Shown: positions 22,712 to 36,921, numbered from the stretch's first letter. The stretch: 64,000 nt of DNA from Panonychus citri (GCF_014898815.1 NW_026515516.1:1116001-1180000); one strand, 5' to 3'. Notes: generated by a model not told the origin, from the letters alone. Numbers and translations: made by a program.

Positions 22712-25700
22712 CGTTACCAAGGAAATTTATATTACTCTAAAACAGCATCTATGTTATATTTTGAAGGAAAAAAAAGAGAAAAGAAAGAGATAAAAAACAA
22801 TCTACTAGGATTCATATCAAAAACGAAAAAAAAAAATATCTATCTATCTGTTATCTGCTCAAAATGATCTAATTTAAATGATGAAAAATGCAACCCTATT
22901 TATTAAGGAGATGGAGATGATGATGAAAATGATATAACCGCAACACTCAAAACATGGGAAGGAGAAAGAGGAACAAATTTACTACAACCAACAACAAGAT
23001 GATGAGAGAGAGACAAAATATTAAATCAAATGAAGCCTAAATTCACACACACAAAAATCTCAATGATGAAATCCTGATGATGACTATTTGATTACTTAAA
23101 TTACTATCAATTGATATTCTTGTTTATATCAAGAAGAAAAAAAAAGAAATACCTAAAGGAACACAAAGTGAATCTAAACTCTGTACATTTCCGGTGAAAA
23201 AATGATCATTCCTATTCAATAATTGTTACCATCTCTCAACAATCCCACCACACTCACAATGTGACCTCAAAATACATACACACACATATATATATACTCG
23301 CCAAGCGGATGAATTTTGTCCTTTTGATGATCGATCGGCTTCTGATCAATTTATAAGGAAAACGCGACCAATGTTTTTCACTCAAATGGACACTTTTTTT
23401 TTACCCCAAAGGCGGAAACAATTAACTCGTCGTAATTTGATCATAGTGTAAATCAAAGAGTCTAACCTCATTTATATATATATTTTTTTCACAGTTAAAA
23501 CAACAAAACCAAAAAAATTTGAATCGCTAAAAGGAAATTGATTTAAATTCAATTGTTCAAATCTACACCAAGTTACAAGGAACTAAATTATTATATAACT
23601 ATTATAATTATTATCTTATTACCATTGATATTATTATTATCATGTTTACTTATGATCGCAATTACAGTTAAATTAACCAAATTATTATTACCAAGGATTA
23701 AAACAAGAAAAGTTAATCGGGATAACCAAATTGTTGGAAAATTGATTATAACAACTCTCGGAATTGATCAAAATATTGACCTATTAGAACTTTTCGATAC
23801 AATTTTTTTCGAATAATTAGAAAATCTAACCTTTTAAGCTAATCATGAACTCGAATAAGATGATCTTCGTTTACGATGATAAAGTTTTCAAAAAGTTCGA
23901 AAACTTTTGAATCGAATCCAATTCAAGTTTAAATATGAACTTGATAACCGATGGATCGCTTAAATTCAATGGAAAATTCAACAAGTTGACAATCAGTTAG
24001 ACGATAATTATATTATTCTTGACAATTAGCTGTTAACTTACGAATAAAGTTGATTCTGGTTGTCTAATTGTCGCTGTCAACTCGATTTAATTGACTGTCA
24101 CCAATCAAGTATCTTGTTAATCAGTGTTTTATTTTGATGTACATTTGATTTAGCTGATTAACAAGTTAACGATGCTAGAATCATGAATTAATTGAATAAT
24201 CATGTTTAAAAAAGAGATACAATGTTAATTGGATTACATTGTAATTAAATTGCTTCTCATGGTGATGAATGAATAATCATTTTCTCCCATATTTATAGAT
24301 GATAATATAACGAGCAAGATGATGATTGTCTCCAAATGATGTTTCAAATTAAATAATGAGAGTTAATTGCTGTCCATGTTTATCATGCTTCCATTATGAA
24401 ACATTGATAAAGATTCATGGGTGTACATATTAATATTATATTTCTTACTCTGAATACCCTCATTTCCACCAGTGATTATATTTCCCACTTTCCACCCTTT
24501 TCATGTCACTCAAATTCAACACAGTTTCACACCTTCGATGTTAAATTGTTAAATTAATCGATTAATTTGTTGCACTGATTGTCCCTCAAACAATTAATAA
24601 TAATAACAAATGGGAACCAAATCAACTGGCCGATTGCTGATTTTGAATTCAAGTTGAAGTTTGAACTGATTCAATTCAGTTGATTGTCATAATAATTTCA
24701 ATATTTTCTTAGGTTTTATCGGAAAATAATGTGAAACAATTTATTAACGGTGATATTTACAATTTACAATTATATCTACAATCAGAAAATGAGTTGATTG
24801 TTTTCTCTCCATCCATTTTGACAATTAACTTTTGGTTTGTTGACATCTCAATCTGTAGACTCCCATGATAATGTTGATGGTGATGATGACGATAAAATGG
24901 ATTGTGACACTTTGTATGATTTGATTGTAAACCTGATTGATTTTAAATCAATTGAAATTATCTGTGAATGTTAATAAATTGTAATACCTCTGATGTTTAT
25001 TTCAATTGAATCGTATTCTTATAAATATATCTTTTCATGATGATGGAAATCAGTTTAGCCCAAAATTGCTGGTAACCATTCAAGTTGAATGAATTGACTG
25101 GTGAAATGAAAGTCTAGGAATAACTGAGAGGATAAAAAAGTAGCGAAAGAAAATCAAATATTATGAATGTTTAAATGATAATGAAAAAGGTGGCGGTTGG
25201 AAAATCAGCAAGAGGTGATGGAGAAAATGTTAACTCATCCTTACTCATGATGATGATGAAGATGATCGAGAATTCATTGAACCAGATTCTATGAAATATG
25301 TCAAACTGCCGTTGAAAACGAAACGATTTTCGGCTCATCGAACGTTTCCTCGGAAAATATCTGGAGTAGAAAAAGAGAATATGACAAAAAAAGAGCAAAA
25401 TGAGAAATAGATTCTGAACAGAATGGGACATGTTGGAATGGAAGAAATCATGAAGATGATGAAGAGGGAAAAAATTTGAATTCGTAGTAAGAAAAAAAAA
25501 CTTGAAACATTGAAAGAATCAAATGAGTGAAAAATTTAATAAAATTCTGAGGAAATTATCATGAACCATGAGAATTCATTTTCTTTTTTACCTTTTTCTG
25601 TTTCAAGGAGAAAATTATAACAAAAAGAATTTCAATCTCATAATATATTCAATATCTTTTGAAAAGTTCAGTGAGACAATATATTAATCAATTTCGACGA

Positions 25701-28700
25701 GAAAACAGATAAAGATGAGGAATAAGATGCAGAAAAAAAAGAAGAAGATACAAGAGAAAATCAAACTTCAGGTAGAATCAAATTCTCTTTTCCATTGTAT
25801 ATATGAAGATTGGAAGAAAAAAGAAGAGAATGATGATGATGACGATAATTCTCTTTCTTTATTTCTCTCTCTTGTCAAGCAAAAAGTCATTGAAAGTGAG
25901 TCGCATTTTCACCTGAGCGAGTCCAATGCTAATTCAAACCTCTTCTAATCCACTGAGTTTCACTTGGTTTATCTTTTTTTATGTATATTCTCATCCTCGT
26001 CTTCCTCATCTTCATCATCTTCGTTATATTAACATTTATTGTACACATTTTGTTAATTCACAAATCACGCCATTCAACGATAACCTGGAAACCTTACCTG
26101 AAGATGATTAGTTTTAATCATGGTAACAGAGAGTCAAAAGCAATGTAATCAGTGAATAACATTAGGATGATGGAGAAAAAGAGGAAGAAAGAGATAAAAG
26201 ATAAAAGAAGAAGATGAAGATGAAGATGAAGATAAAAAATGATGATGAAGAAAAAAAAATCCACTGAAACTTAGTTGGTGTAACGATAATCATGGTAAGT
26301 ACATGGAGGCAGAAAAAAATAGATTCATGATAAGCACGAAATGATAATTTTTTTCCCGCTATTCTTGTCCTCCCTTAAGGATTTTTCTCTGAGTATTCTG
26401 AACAATCTGAGTAATCACCATGAATTCCTGAATGCATTATTATATGAGTATATCTATTTCAATGTCTTTCCATTTGTTGCTGCAAGTCATTCAAATTATC
26501 ACATGAATCTAAGGAAAGATATTTTTTTTTCCTTCTTGGTTATTAGTTGAAAGTCAACCAGAAAATGTAACATATCATGAAAACTATTTTTCCACCAGAA
26601 AATTAAATTATCTCACATGATAATCATGTGAGAAAATGAAAGTGAAATACTTGATCAATGAGCTGAAAATTAATCATGATGGAATCTGAGATTTCCGTTT
26701 GGTTGTAAAATTAGTAAATGCTTTTGAAACCAAGTCAACTATTGATTTATCCCGAATCGATACTCATCTTCAGGATAAGTATTATCATGGAATTGAGTAT
26801 TTTAACTGAATCACATTGGAAACAATTAGTTAGATATATATATAGAGAGAGAAATGGTTACCATGTAAGAGAGGATTTGTTATCAAATATAATTCATCAT
26901 AATTCAGTTGAAAGTTATCATTAATATCTCATGTTAGCCTCATGATATTCAGCATCATTTCCGCATAATTGATAACTTGAACGTCCATCGTGATAGGTAA
27001 ATGATTAACTATGAATTCATCATGATATTTAAGAAAAAAATCCAAATAAATGCTGAATCTTTGCAATAGAAAATAAGAAAATGTCAAAATTTCATCAATC
27101 TACTGATTCTCAGTTTATAATATCTCATGATTCAAAAATCTAATTCAAATTTCCAGTTACTCATGTACAATGAAAACATAATCATTAGTGTTGATGATGA
27201 TCATGATCATGTATCTGATTTTGATCTTATGTTGCAAGATTAACAGGATATGCAAAAATGAAATTGATAACCCATATTGTATAATAATATATTGAATCTC
27301 GGGAATTCAGGGTAACTCAGAATCTTGAAGTGAATCATTAATTTAATTTTGAAATGGATCAGGCAAATGGATCAAGAGTTAGTAACAACATTGTAAAAGT
27401 TACATTGATAATATAATAAGTGAACGAAAATTACATTAAAATATCATTATTTTTCATCATCATCATTATCAACCATTGGAATTCACTCATTCCATGATAT
27501 TTATGTATAAATCTGAGTATCCTGTAAGTTCTGGATCGAGTAACTTGAAGATGACATTGCAAATTCATGATAAATGATGAATCAACATAATTGTAACACC
27601 AATGAACACATAAGATATATACATTAGATACTTAGGAAAACATTATCATCAGATTTTCATATATTTCAATGATTTAGATAGAAAAAAGTTGAATGTAAAG
27701 CGAAAATAATTTTCAGAAAAAAAAACATGATAATCATCATGAAGTTGAATCTATGTGATGGTTACAAAGTTCTGAGATTATGAGTTGTTACAAAATGCTG
27801 ATAATTTTTAATCTCATTTGAATTCTGGTTCAAGTTAAAATAAAGGGTGAAAATGTTGGAATCAATTATAAATGAGATATAAACTGATTTCATAATGAAA
27901 CGATTCAGATTCAATCTGGAATCTCTTTAATCTCAATTCTCTCATACAAGTTATCATGTTGAGAACAAGATTCCACCCATCAATCCAAGAAAATGAATGA
28001 ACAATTTATATATATAAATCATAATCATCATCATTCAATTTGTGAAACTTTTTCCATGAAGAATCAACTTTTATATCTCTTTTTAGGTTCATGATAAAAG
28101 TTCAACAGATAATGATGTAAGGTAGAAAATAATAGAAGTAAATTGAAAGAAGGAAAAAAAAGTTCCGTGTTCTCTGGTTATCTAATGAATTTCAATTGTT
28201 ATCAACATGGTGAACATGATATATATATACTGTAGATATCATGAAATGAATGCCTTAAGGTTTTTCTTTATTTTTTCTTCTTTATCATGAAAGAATCAGA
28301 AATGTTTCAAGATTCAGGATAAAGATACTTAGAGGTAAACTTAGTAATCCTCATGTACTGTTATCATCTAATGAGAAATATCATATTAGCAAAATTGTTC
28401 AGCTCTTTTTTTCCCTCCTATTCTTTAGTTCAATATATATACATTTCAACGATAAAAATGTCATCATGAATTCTGAATTTTGCTATGAGAGCAAAAAAAG
28501 CTCTTGGGTTCAGGATTCAGATCGCTAGGAAATTATTGTAAGTCAAAGGTAAAACTATTACTTGTAATTCCTGAATTTGAGATAATTTTTGTCTCTCAAT
28601 TTTCCCGATCAACTTTAGCATTTCTTTGATGAGAGAGAGAGAGAGAGAGAGAGAGAAAGAAAATAAGAGAATTGCCCTCAGGGCACTCAGAACTTTTATC

Positions 28701-28900
28701 TGCTCATATCAACCGAAAGACAATATCACATTTTAACTAACAATGTTTTCTTGTGTTTATTTAATCTGTATTTGTATTCACTTTATCTCTGTGCCAATTT
28801 CTGGATTTATACACATTGATATATTTGATTAAATTCATGGAAAAATTTGGAAAAGATTTCATGATTCTTGAGAAGGAGATAAAACACAACAGAAAAATAG
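22712..28900. other. Long non-coding stretch between SNX6 and the Sidestep-like gene
   Basis: The SNX6 3' flank comes first, then AT-rich DNA rich in ATCATGAT-like palindromes. One is a perfect 11-bp inverted repeat at 26611-26633. Minus-strand AATAAA at 28756-28761 is a candidate poly(A) signal for the Sidestep-like gene. A non-ATG hydrophobic frame at 23553-23816 and other short ORFs show no conserved features. Confidence 0.55.
28631..28656. repeat. (GA)n microsatellite
   Basis: An uninterrupted GA run of about 26 bases, in the 3' flank of the minus-strand receptor gene. Confidence 0.9.
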
Positions 28901-29235
28901 TCACTTTCTATTACATGAATTACTTACTGATAGTTCAGGTGATCTTGTAATCGGTGAGGTGGAAAGTATCATTTGTGATTGAGATCTTAAATTATTGTTG
29001 ACATTATTTAGATTGTTGTTTATATTGTTGTTGGAATTGATGTTGTTATTGTTGTTATTGTTATTATTGGTTATCAATCGGACATGAGGTACGTTGTAAG
29101 CGCCATTGAGCACATTGGGATCAACTTTTATCGAGGCAACACCACGAATCAAAGTTCCTGATAAAGGTGGACTTATTGGGCATCCATCGAGTAGTCGGTT
29201 ATTTACACTTAGATTTGAGCAATTTCCAGAATTTC
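28901..29235 (-). CDS. Sidestep-like receptor, Asn-rich cytoplasmic (last visible) exon
   Basis: The acceptor is TTTCACACTCAG|GA at 29236; two bases complete a codon, matching the phase-1 donor at 36921. The exon encodes NSGNCSNLSVNNRLLDG, then SGTLIRGVASIKVDPNVLNGAYNVPHVRLI, a conserved-looking cytoplasmic segment. A long Asn tract (about 28980-29070, AAT/AAC repeats), RSQSQMILSTSPITRSPELS and a stop follow. If read to the first stop the protein ends ...SVSNSCNRK at 28901, with a poly(A) signal 140 nt further on. Alternatively a good donor (TCA|GTAAGT) at 28927 leads in phase 0 to a further exon that I could not find. Nothing enzymatic is seen. Its role is presumably intracellular signalling or anchoring. 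Confidence 0.7.
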
Positions 29236-30890
29236 CTGAGTGTGAAATAAAAGAAAGAAAGAGAAATATGAAACAATTTATGAGAATAGAAAAAAGTTGT
29301 TCAAAAATTTTTTATTCCAATTCATTTTTCTTAACTTTTCAATTTCAATGAAAAAGAAACATTTCTTCATGAAAAACTGTCAATTGTATCAAAATTTATC
29401 AACAAAAGATTTATATTGTTATTGTATTTATTGGTTATATGTCTCAACGCTTATCATCATGACGATTATGATGATAGATGTGTATTAATATACAACTTAG
29501 ACAGATATAAGAAGATTTGAATCAAGAGCAAAATGAAGGCCAAAAAAGTTCCGCTCAGTTGAAAAGTTAGTTTATCTTCATCATTATAACTATTTTTCAA
29601 CATGATTACTAATCAACAAGGTGATTATCAAAAGATGATGAAATAAGTGGTATTGTTAAGTGAGAAGTTGAAACGATTACTAAGATAAGTTAATAAGAGG
29701 CTTGTAAAAAGTCACGAATTGGAAAAGTGATGAGGATAAACTCAGGAAACTGATGGAAGATAAAAATCCTAAACATGATAAGAGAGAGAGAGAGAGAGAG
29801 AGAAACCAGAAATTTCGAGATAAATTGTTATAAGAATAGGTTTTCGATTCCACCATGAATGCTTTTAATTATTACCATGAATTGCTAGAAGTTATCATTA
29901 TTAAATTGAACTCAACGATTGGGAGTTTTCATCATCATCATGTTCAATTAATCACATGAAAATAATGGATATCATTTCAAACTTACCACTAGTGTATAAA
30001 GAATTGAAACAAATTCAATAATAATCGATAACTTCATGAGAGAGAAGATGGAAAAGAGAACTAAAATTTTGACATTTTTGCTTTTCCTAATTCAAGTTCA
30101 CGAGTTGAAAGATTAACTCACAGTACGTGAAGATAATCAATATACAAGAAAAAGAATTTAATATAATATTATTCCACCGGAATCAACGAATATTCAGAAA
30201 TAAAATCTACATGAAATTTTTTTTACATGAAAATCATGTTTGTGGATAACGATTTAATATAATTTACACCAAGAAATTTGGGGACATGTTGAAATTTGTC
30301 AAAAATATGAATCAAAACTTTCTGATTCACAATCTAATGGTAAATTAATTCTGTGGTGTGTAAGAAAGTTCATTGAACAATTTACTCAATTTCCGTTCAA
30401 CTGGAATTGAATTATTGGATGTTAACCAAGAAAAAAAAAGTTGAAGCAAAAAAAAAATGAAGGGAGCCATTAGATTGATGTTATTAGGGGGGTAAACTAT
30501 CAACAAGATGATAAAGTAACATCATAATGATGATGATGTTCAACAATAACATCAACCTCTAATCGTTGTGGGTAACAAAAAGTAGCCTCATAAATAAACA
30601 TTGATTTGGTGCGAGAATCGAAACAGGCTCAGTGATAGTCTAAACTACCGTTTAAGGGCGGGGGTGGATTTACCTTAGCATTTGATCACCAAAGAGCAAG
30701 ATTGTGTCTTCATCAACAAGATTTGGGGTCAATTGTTATGAGATGTTGATGAAAAGAAGAAGAAAAGAAAAGGCAATCATAATGACAAGCGGGAAAAAAC
30801 TTTCTTACGAAAGTTTTTTTAAGGTTGTTTGCCAGACCCGTGGTTTGTTGAAATGGGAATCGTTTTTTAATAAAAAAATTCAAAACTAAA

Positions 30891-31185
30891 TTTCTTCTTT
30901 CTCACTACTCTCTTTTTCTCTTTCTTTCTCTCTCTCGTCCCATTCTCTCTCATCTCTTCCTTTTTCTTTCTCCTCTCTTTTTCTTCTTTCTCTTTCTTTC
31001 TCTTTCTTTCTCGTCTCTTTCTCTTTTCTTTCTTTTTCATCTCTTTTTCTCTTTCTTTCTCCTCTCTTTTTCTTCTTTCTTTTTCATCTCTTTCTCTTTC
31101 TCTCTTTCTCTTTCTTTCTCCTCTCTTTTTCTTTCTCTTTCTTTTTCATCTCTTTCTCTTTTTCTCTTTCTTTCTCTTTCTTTTT
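30891..31185 (+). repeat. Long polypyrimidine (CTTT/CTCT) satellite-like tract
   Basis: About 295 bases of almost pure C/T on the plus strand, containing imperfect higher-order units. The phrase TTTTTCATCTCTT recurs three times, at about 31032, 31080 and 31142. Such mirror-like tracts can form triplexes and expand. It is flanked on both sides by sequence richer in CpG than the rest of the window. Confidence 0.85.
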
Positions 31186-32421
31186 GAAATACGCGCTGTA
31201 AAAAAGCTTAACTGCGCATGCGTACAGCAAAATCTTCGAGTCAGAATTTCTCATGAACGGCTACTCAGATTTTGTTCGTACTATTTTTCCGTTTTGTAGG
31301 ATTTTCGGCTGAATTTTTTGATACCTTAACCTTTCATAGAATCCTTGTAGCTTGAGCGTAATCTTTACCCAAAATTTCGACAAATCTTATTCAAGAATGT
31401 AGATCAACACTATCACCTTAATTTTCCACCTTAACCTTTATCCTAATCTCTCATCATTCATTTACTACTTAATGTAGATTTAGTTGATTATCATTATTGA
31501 TTGATCATATTTTCCATTTAATCTCTTATATCAGCATAAAGAAATGACCGTATGGTAAGTGGACAGTTGAACGAGAAAAAATAAGAAACCACAAAGGGTC
31601 AAACTACAAAAGGAGGTTAAGATGACCACAGAATCGTTTGTCCACCTCTCCCTCTCTCTGTTCATATCTTCAATATCGAAGAGAGGAAAGAGAAACAAAA
31701 AGCATCATCATCACCCATGACATTCTACTGAGTAAAAAAAAAGAGATTAAGATGAAATGAAAAGAAACATTTCTCTTCATTTAATTCACTTTCTTTTCTT
31801 AATCTTTATCTTTATCTCTCTCTTTCAATCTTCATCCTCATCCTTATCTTCCCACCTTCATTCAATCCGAGTCCTTAGTCATCCACATCAAGAACCTCTT
31901 TGTGTATGATTACTATGATAAAAGATATCGTATATTCAATAATCCCTTTGAAAGTATCAATCATTGTCAGACTATTGTTACTTATACTAAATACAAATAA
32001 TCATCTGAATTATTATATGGTCATCATCATCATCATTATCATCATCTTTTCATGATAAAATGTACTAATATATAAAAAGGTTAAGGTAAATAAGCATCAG
32101 TATCCATTGAGAGAGAGAGATAAATATATTTTTCTGTTGTTAATATTGTGGTTTAATCAGCATCTCAATAAACCAATATAACCCATTGAATATAAATAAC
32201 GTTAACAGTTACATGATGATTTTCATTGAGATATATAAGTTATCAACCTTAATTCGTAATACATGGATTCCTATTCATAATTAATTGACCTACATTTAGA
32301 CAAATTTAATTACAATTTAATTATTATATAGATTCAGAGGAAACGATATTTGTATGAGTTCAAAGAGGAAAATATAAAATTCTGATAACACTTCCAGAAT
32401 CATGAATTATCATCATGGTCT

Positions 32422-33033
32422 TCAATTGGTATCACCTTTTATCTCAATATCTATTTGGAAGTAGTTTTTTCCTCCTTCTTCAACTGGAATATAATCATGG
32501 TCCATAATACTCATGATAAGCGAAGATATTAAGTCAAAAATGTTACAGATATCAGATGAATACCATGAGAAACACAGGGAATTGTCATGATAATAATAAT
32601 AATCATCATCTTCTCTGTTCAATGGACCTTCGAATGAAACAATTGAACCTGTCATCTTGATAAAGAGAAATGAGTGTATGAGGTTCAAAAGGACAAGATG
32701 AGAAAGAGAGTAAAAAATAGTGTGAGAGAGAAATATTGTCATCTGAATTTCTCTTTTCCTTTTTTTCAGAACTTTTAGAATCATCATCAGGCTAATAAAA
32801 CTTTCTACTCTTTCTTTGGTCAGTTTCTTTTTTTTCCTTTGCTCAACTTTTTCGTTACAAGAACAGATAAAATTTGAATGACCATGAACACACATTACAT
32901 GAGAAGAAGAAAAAAATTCCGATTTAAGATTCAACTGAAAATGAATAGTTGCAAGTTCATGGATCATGTTACATGGAAGTGAAATGATTATAACTATTAT
33001 AATAATACTATTTTTAGAAAAACAGAAAAACAT
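32422..33033 (-). CDS. Unidentified 203-residue intronic ORF
   Basis: The frame opens at an ATG at 33033 and runs 203 codons to a stop, unusually long for DNA this AT-rich. The N-terminus is hydrophobic, the middle is Lys-rich (VEQRKKKKLTKERVE), and the C-terminal part looks most protein-like (FEGPLNREDDDYYYYHDNS, DHDYIPVEEGGKNYFQIDIE). No family is recognised. It sits inside the receptor intron on the same strand without obvious splice sites. Low-complexity stretches (TGA/ATT repeats) may keep the frame open by chance, so I treat it as doubtful. Confidence 0.2.
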   Translation of the reverse strand: MFFCFSKNSIIIIVIIISLPCNMIHELATIHFQLNLKSEFFSSSHVMCVHGHSNFICSCNEKVEQRKKKKLTKERVESFISLMMILKVLKKRKREIQMTIFLSHTIFYSLSHLVLLNLIHSFLFIKMTGSIVSFEGPLNREDDDYYYYHDNSLCFSWYSSDICNIFDLISSLIMSIMDHDYIPVEEGGKNYFQIDIEIKGDTN

Positions 33034-34028
33034 TGGCAATAAATGAACTTTTTTTCTTTCTCAAAAGTTCAGAGTATCAACTGAGTTCAGGTTGATTCCA
33101 ACATGATTATATTACTCTGGCAATTGCTTGGAATTCATAACATTTCAATTGTTATTTTTTTCTTTTGTTTCTTCATCATTATTATCGATATAAAAGATTA
33201 TCATGTTTAACGATTATTAGTTTTAATTGTTGCAAGCAACAAAATTTTCATGATAATTTAATCATCATCATGGTTATGAATCATTTCCTTGTGTTGAACA
33301 GATTAAACAATTGTTTCCATTGTTGATTCTTAATCATCATAATTTTCATGTTAATTAACTTATGTAATGATAATATCAGTTCACAAGCTTGAATATTATA
33401 AAATATAATAATAATAATCGTCGTTGATTATATCAAACTGAATAATCTTATGATATTTTCATCATGTCAGAACTTTTCTCTCTCTCTCTCTCTCTTTGCT
33501 ATTCTCCTACCTTTAGATATTTATTTATATTCAGAAATTAATATTATCATGTTGATTCCACATGAGGTTAGAACTTAAATTATTCAACTCTATCTCTTTC
33601 TTACTGATTCTGATTCTGAATCATGATGAAAGTGTTTAATTTTTTACATGATAAGTATTATAATGGGAATGATTATGTCAAGTTAATTTGGAGCCTAGTT
33701 TTTTGCTGTAGATATAAATTCAGATAATCATTGAATACTTGTCATGGTTATCATGATAATCAAGTGTAACTTGACGATAATCATGTTAAATTGTTACAAC
33801 AATTACTAATAATAGACAAGTAATTGTGTAATAATGAAAAATGATTGTCAAATGTTTAGATATTTGATTAACACCAACAGTTAGGAGAGAATCAAATTAA
33901 TAACAATTAACTCGGAAAGAGAGAAAAAAATTTTCTCTTCTAATTCTTAATTGTTACACTCTAATGATTAAGATTATTTCATGTTAATTAATTATACATA
34001 TTATCGTCATTGTTTTTTGTAAGAAAAT

Positions 34029-34065
<37 letters not shown>

Positions 34066-36921
34066 AGAAAAAAGAGAAACAAAAAAGGAAACGGAAGTAA
34101 GATCAGAGTAGAGATTCTAAAATAGGAATCGGAAACGGAAATGCAGAGTAAAAAATTACATTGGAAAAGAAGAAGAAAAATCACAAATCGTAATACTATT
34201 TATCACATTGTTTTCTACAAATTTCCATCCCATTCTCATGATAAATGAATTTCACTCTTTGGCTCATGGTAAACATAAATGAGAATTTCAGAATATCAAA
34301 GAAAATCCGTTGAATTGTTTCAAATCTGATAATCTTCTCGAAGATAACAATCCGATAAATGAATAGAATGACAGTTAAAATGATAATATTATTATCATGT
34401 TAAGGAAATAATCGGTTGGGTAATAAGGACAATGATTGATGTTTGGAAATGTTGAAATTCATGAGGAAATTCAATCTCCATGCCAACAGAAATGTGAGAT
34501 ATTCATAATGCAATTATGGTGATATTTAACGTGTAAACAATAAGATGATGATAACAATCAAGATTGATCAATGTGAATGCTATACCTTTTCATTATCATT
34601 TATTCAAAGTTATTTACAGGGGAAAAAAACAAAAGTTCCGACTCGGAATTCATGATGAGTGATCAAGTTATTTGTGATAATATTTATGTATAAATATATT
34701 CAACTAATACATATGAAAGGTTAGCAAAGGTATTTGTCTGTAAATAATGAGTAATATATTTAAGTGTACAAGTTGATACCTTGGGGGTACAAGGTGGTTT
34801 AGCATTGTGGTGAGTATTATTCAGAATTATATTATTATTATTAATAGTTACATGGATTCTGTAAGCAAAGAAAACCCCAAACTAATGTCTACTTAGAATT
34901 GAATAAACTTGTATACATAAATAATTGGCTTATTATCCTGAATTCTGATTGTTACACGATGATTATTATTATCTTATTATTACCAAATAATCATCATGAA
35001 ATCATTAAATGAGAAATAAGCTCAGAATGATTTCAATTTAGTTTAGAAAATGAAAAGCAAAGGAAAAATTGATTCAGTTCAAAGTTCATTTGGAATCTCA
35101 ATGTCAAGGTGAAAGAAAGTGAATCAAGTTGAATTTCAAACAAGATTCTTGATCTTGAAACAGGGAAAATTTCACCATGATGACTATTCAGTCAAACTAA
35201 TTGACGATTAGCACAATTTATATAAATTCATGGTATTTAACAATCGAGTGAAAATAATGAGGCCAATGAGGATACGATTACAATTATAACTGTTACATTT
35301 TATTAAATTACGAAGTTGGTTAATTGTAATGAATGAAAATCGCTTGTGTGAATAATTGTTAGCACGAAATAATTGATAAAGGTTAATCAAGTTAATCAAC
35401 AATTAGTTGGTTGTGAGAGTATTTTTTTCTTGCTCATTTCATTTGGCCTCAACTGACCACTTTGTTTGATTTGGTTTTTTATTAATACTACCAAGGGTCA
35501 GTGTATATCTTTGCCTTGATTGTAAGTTTATCTTATCTTAATTTGAGTCATAAAATTAAGCTGATGATTAGTTAACTGATTTGAGTTAAATACTCTGACA
35601 ATCGATGTGGATCATCATGTAATGTACAGTAATGACTAGAATCTGTTCATATGATTACTTTTAATGAATTGTTTCCATTTAGTTGAGAAAAGAGGAGGAA
35701 AGAAAAAGATTTTCTTTCATCAGAATTTTCTCAATTTCTTTTACTTCTTCAATCAGAATCTTTTCTTGAGAATCAAATCAGATTAACTACAGGGAAGCAA
35801 AAAAAAAAGAGAGAGAGAGAGATAAAAGTGGAAAAAGATGGAGAAGAAAATGTGAAAAGATGAGGATGCTGATTGGAGATGTAAATGAGCTCAGCATTGG
35901 ACATGATGAGATTTACACTCTATTTGAAATTGTGAATGCAAAAATAACCAGAATGAAACCTTGTTTCAACAAGATGATGGTTTATACAATAATCATTAAG
36001 ATAATACAATTAATTTCCAATTACTTTGCTAATTGCATTTGCCGTTAATCTAAATCATCATGAATCAGTCATGAATTTTCATCAATTCCTTATCGTCAAG
36101 ATATAATCTTTCAAATGAAAAGCCTCAGTCTCTGAAAAAGTTCATAGATACATTGAGACTTGTTGGTAATGACAATGAGAGAGGGAGAGAGAGAGAGAGA
36201 AACTAAGTAAATAAATGAGCTTTTCTGTTCAAAAGCCTTTTGATTGTTTGTTTTTTTTGCAGGTAATTTGATTTAAGATTAGATTTTGTAACAGTAGATT
36301 TACAGTTAATCAAAATAATCAATTTCCTTAAAGGGAAAGTCAATTGTCAACAAATTAAAAAAACAATACAAGCCAATGAATTGAGGTCTAATCATCACTT
36401 TGCCAATGTTACTAAGGTGAGAAATGATCATGAAGGAAAAAAATTGAGTAAAAACTTTTATCATGAAAAAAAAACCTTAATTGATGGTGAAATTGAGGTT
36501 TACAGAAAAGAGATAATAAAAAAAAGTTCTTTATCTCATTTTCTGAGGCTTAAATTAATGGTAATCATCATTATTATCTAAGATGAGCCTAATCATGATA
36601 ATGATGGTGAAATTGAACTTTAAAATACAATAGGTAATTTGTATACATAAAACGATAAGGTAGTTAATTGAATGGTGATTCTCTGAGGTGATAATGATAA
36701 TTGTAGTGGTGGAAAATTGATCCTATCAAAACAATACCAACCCAATTCATGACTAACTGAATTAAGTTCAATTTGCAAGGTTTAAATTCATAATAATATT
36801 ACTAATGGAACAAGAAAATGGTTTTGGAATTTTATTTGCAAACAATTTATCCGTTTTAGTGGCGATGATGGGAAAGGAAAATGATATACATGAAAACCCA
36901 CCGGGAAAAGTTCATAAATAC

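Larger units (their letters stand above)
29236..36921 (-). other. 7.7-kb intron of the Sidestep-like gene
   Basis: This separates the transmembrane exon from the Asn-rich cytoplasmic exon. It includes the 295-bp polypyrimidine block and a short GC-richer patch near 30.6-31.3 kb, a GA run (34032-34061) and a 203-codon open frame on the minus strand (32422-33033). No recognised exon was found. Confidence 0.6.

Noticed and set aside
23553..23816. 87-codon hydrophobic ORF downstream of SNX6
   Set aside because: Starts at TTG rather than ATG; Ile/Leu-rich from ATT repeats; no homologue recognised.
25171..25431. 86-codon minus-strand ORF with basic and aromatic stretches, considered as a further receptor exon
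   Set aside because: No suitable acceptor in phase 0 and no similarity to the receptor tail.
30704..30889. 61-codon ORF in the GC-richer patch of the receptor intron
   Set aside because: Short, no domain, and it ends in the T-rich run before the polypyrimidine block.
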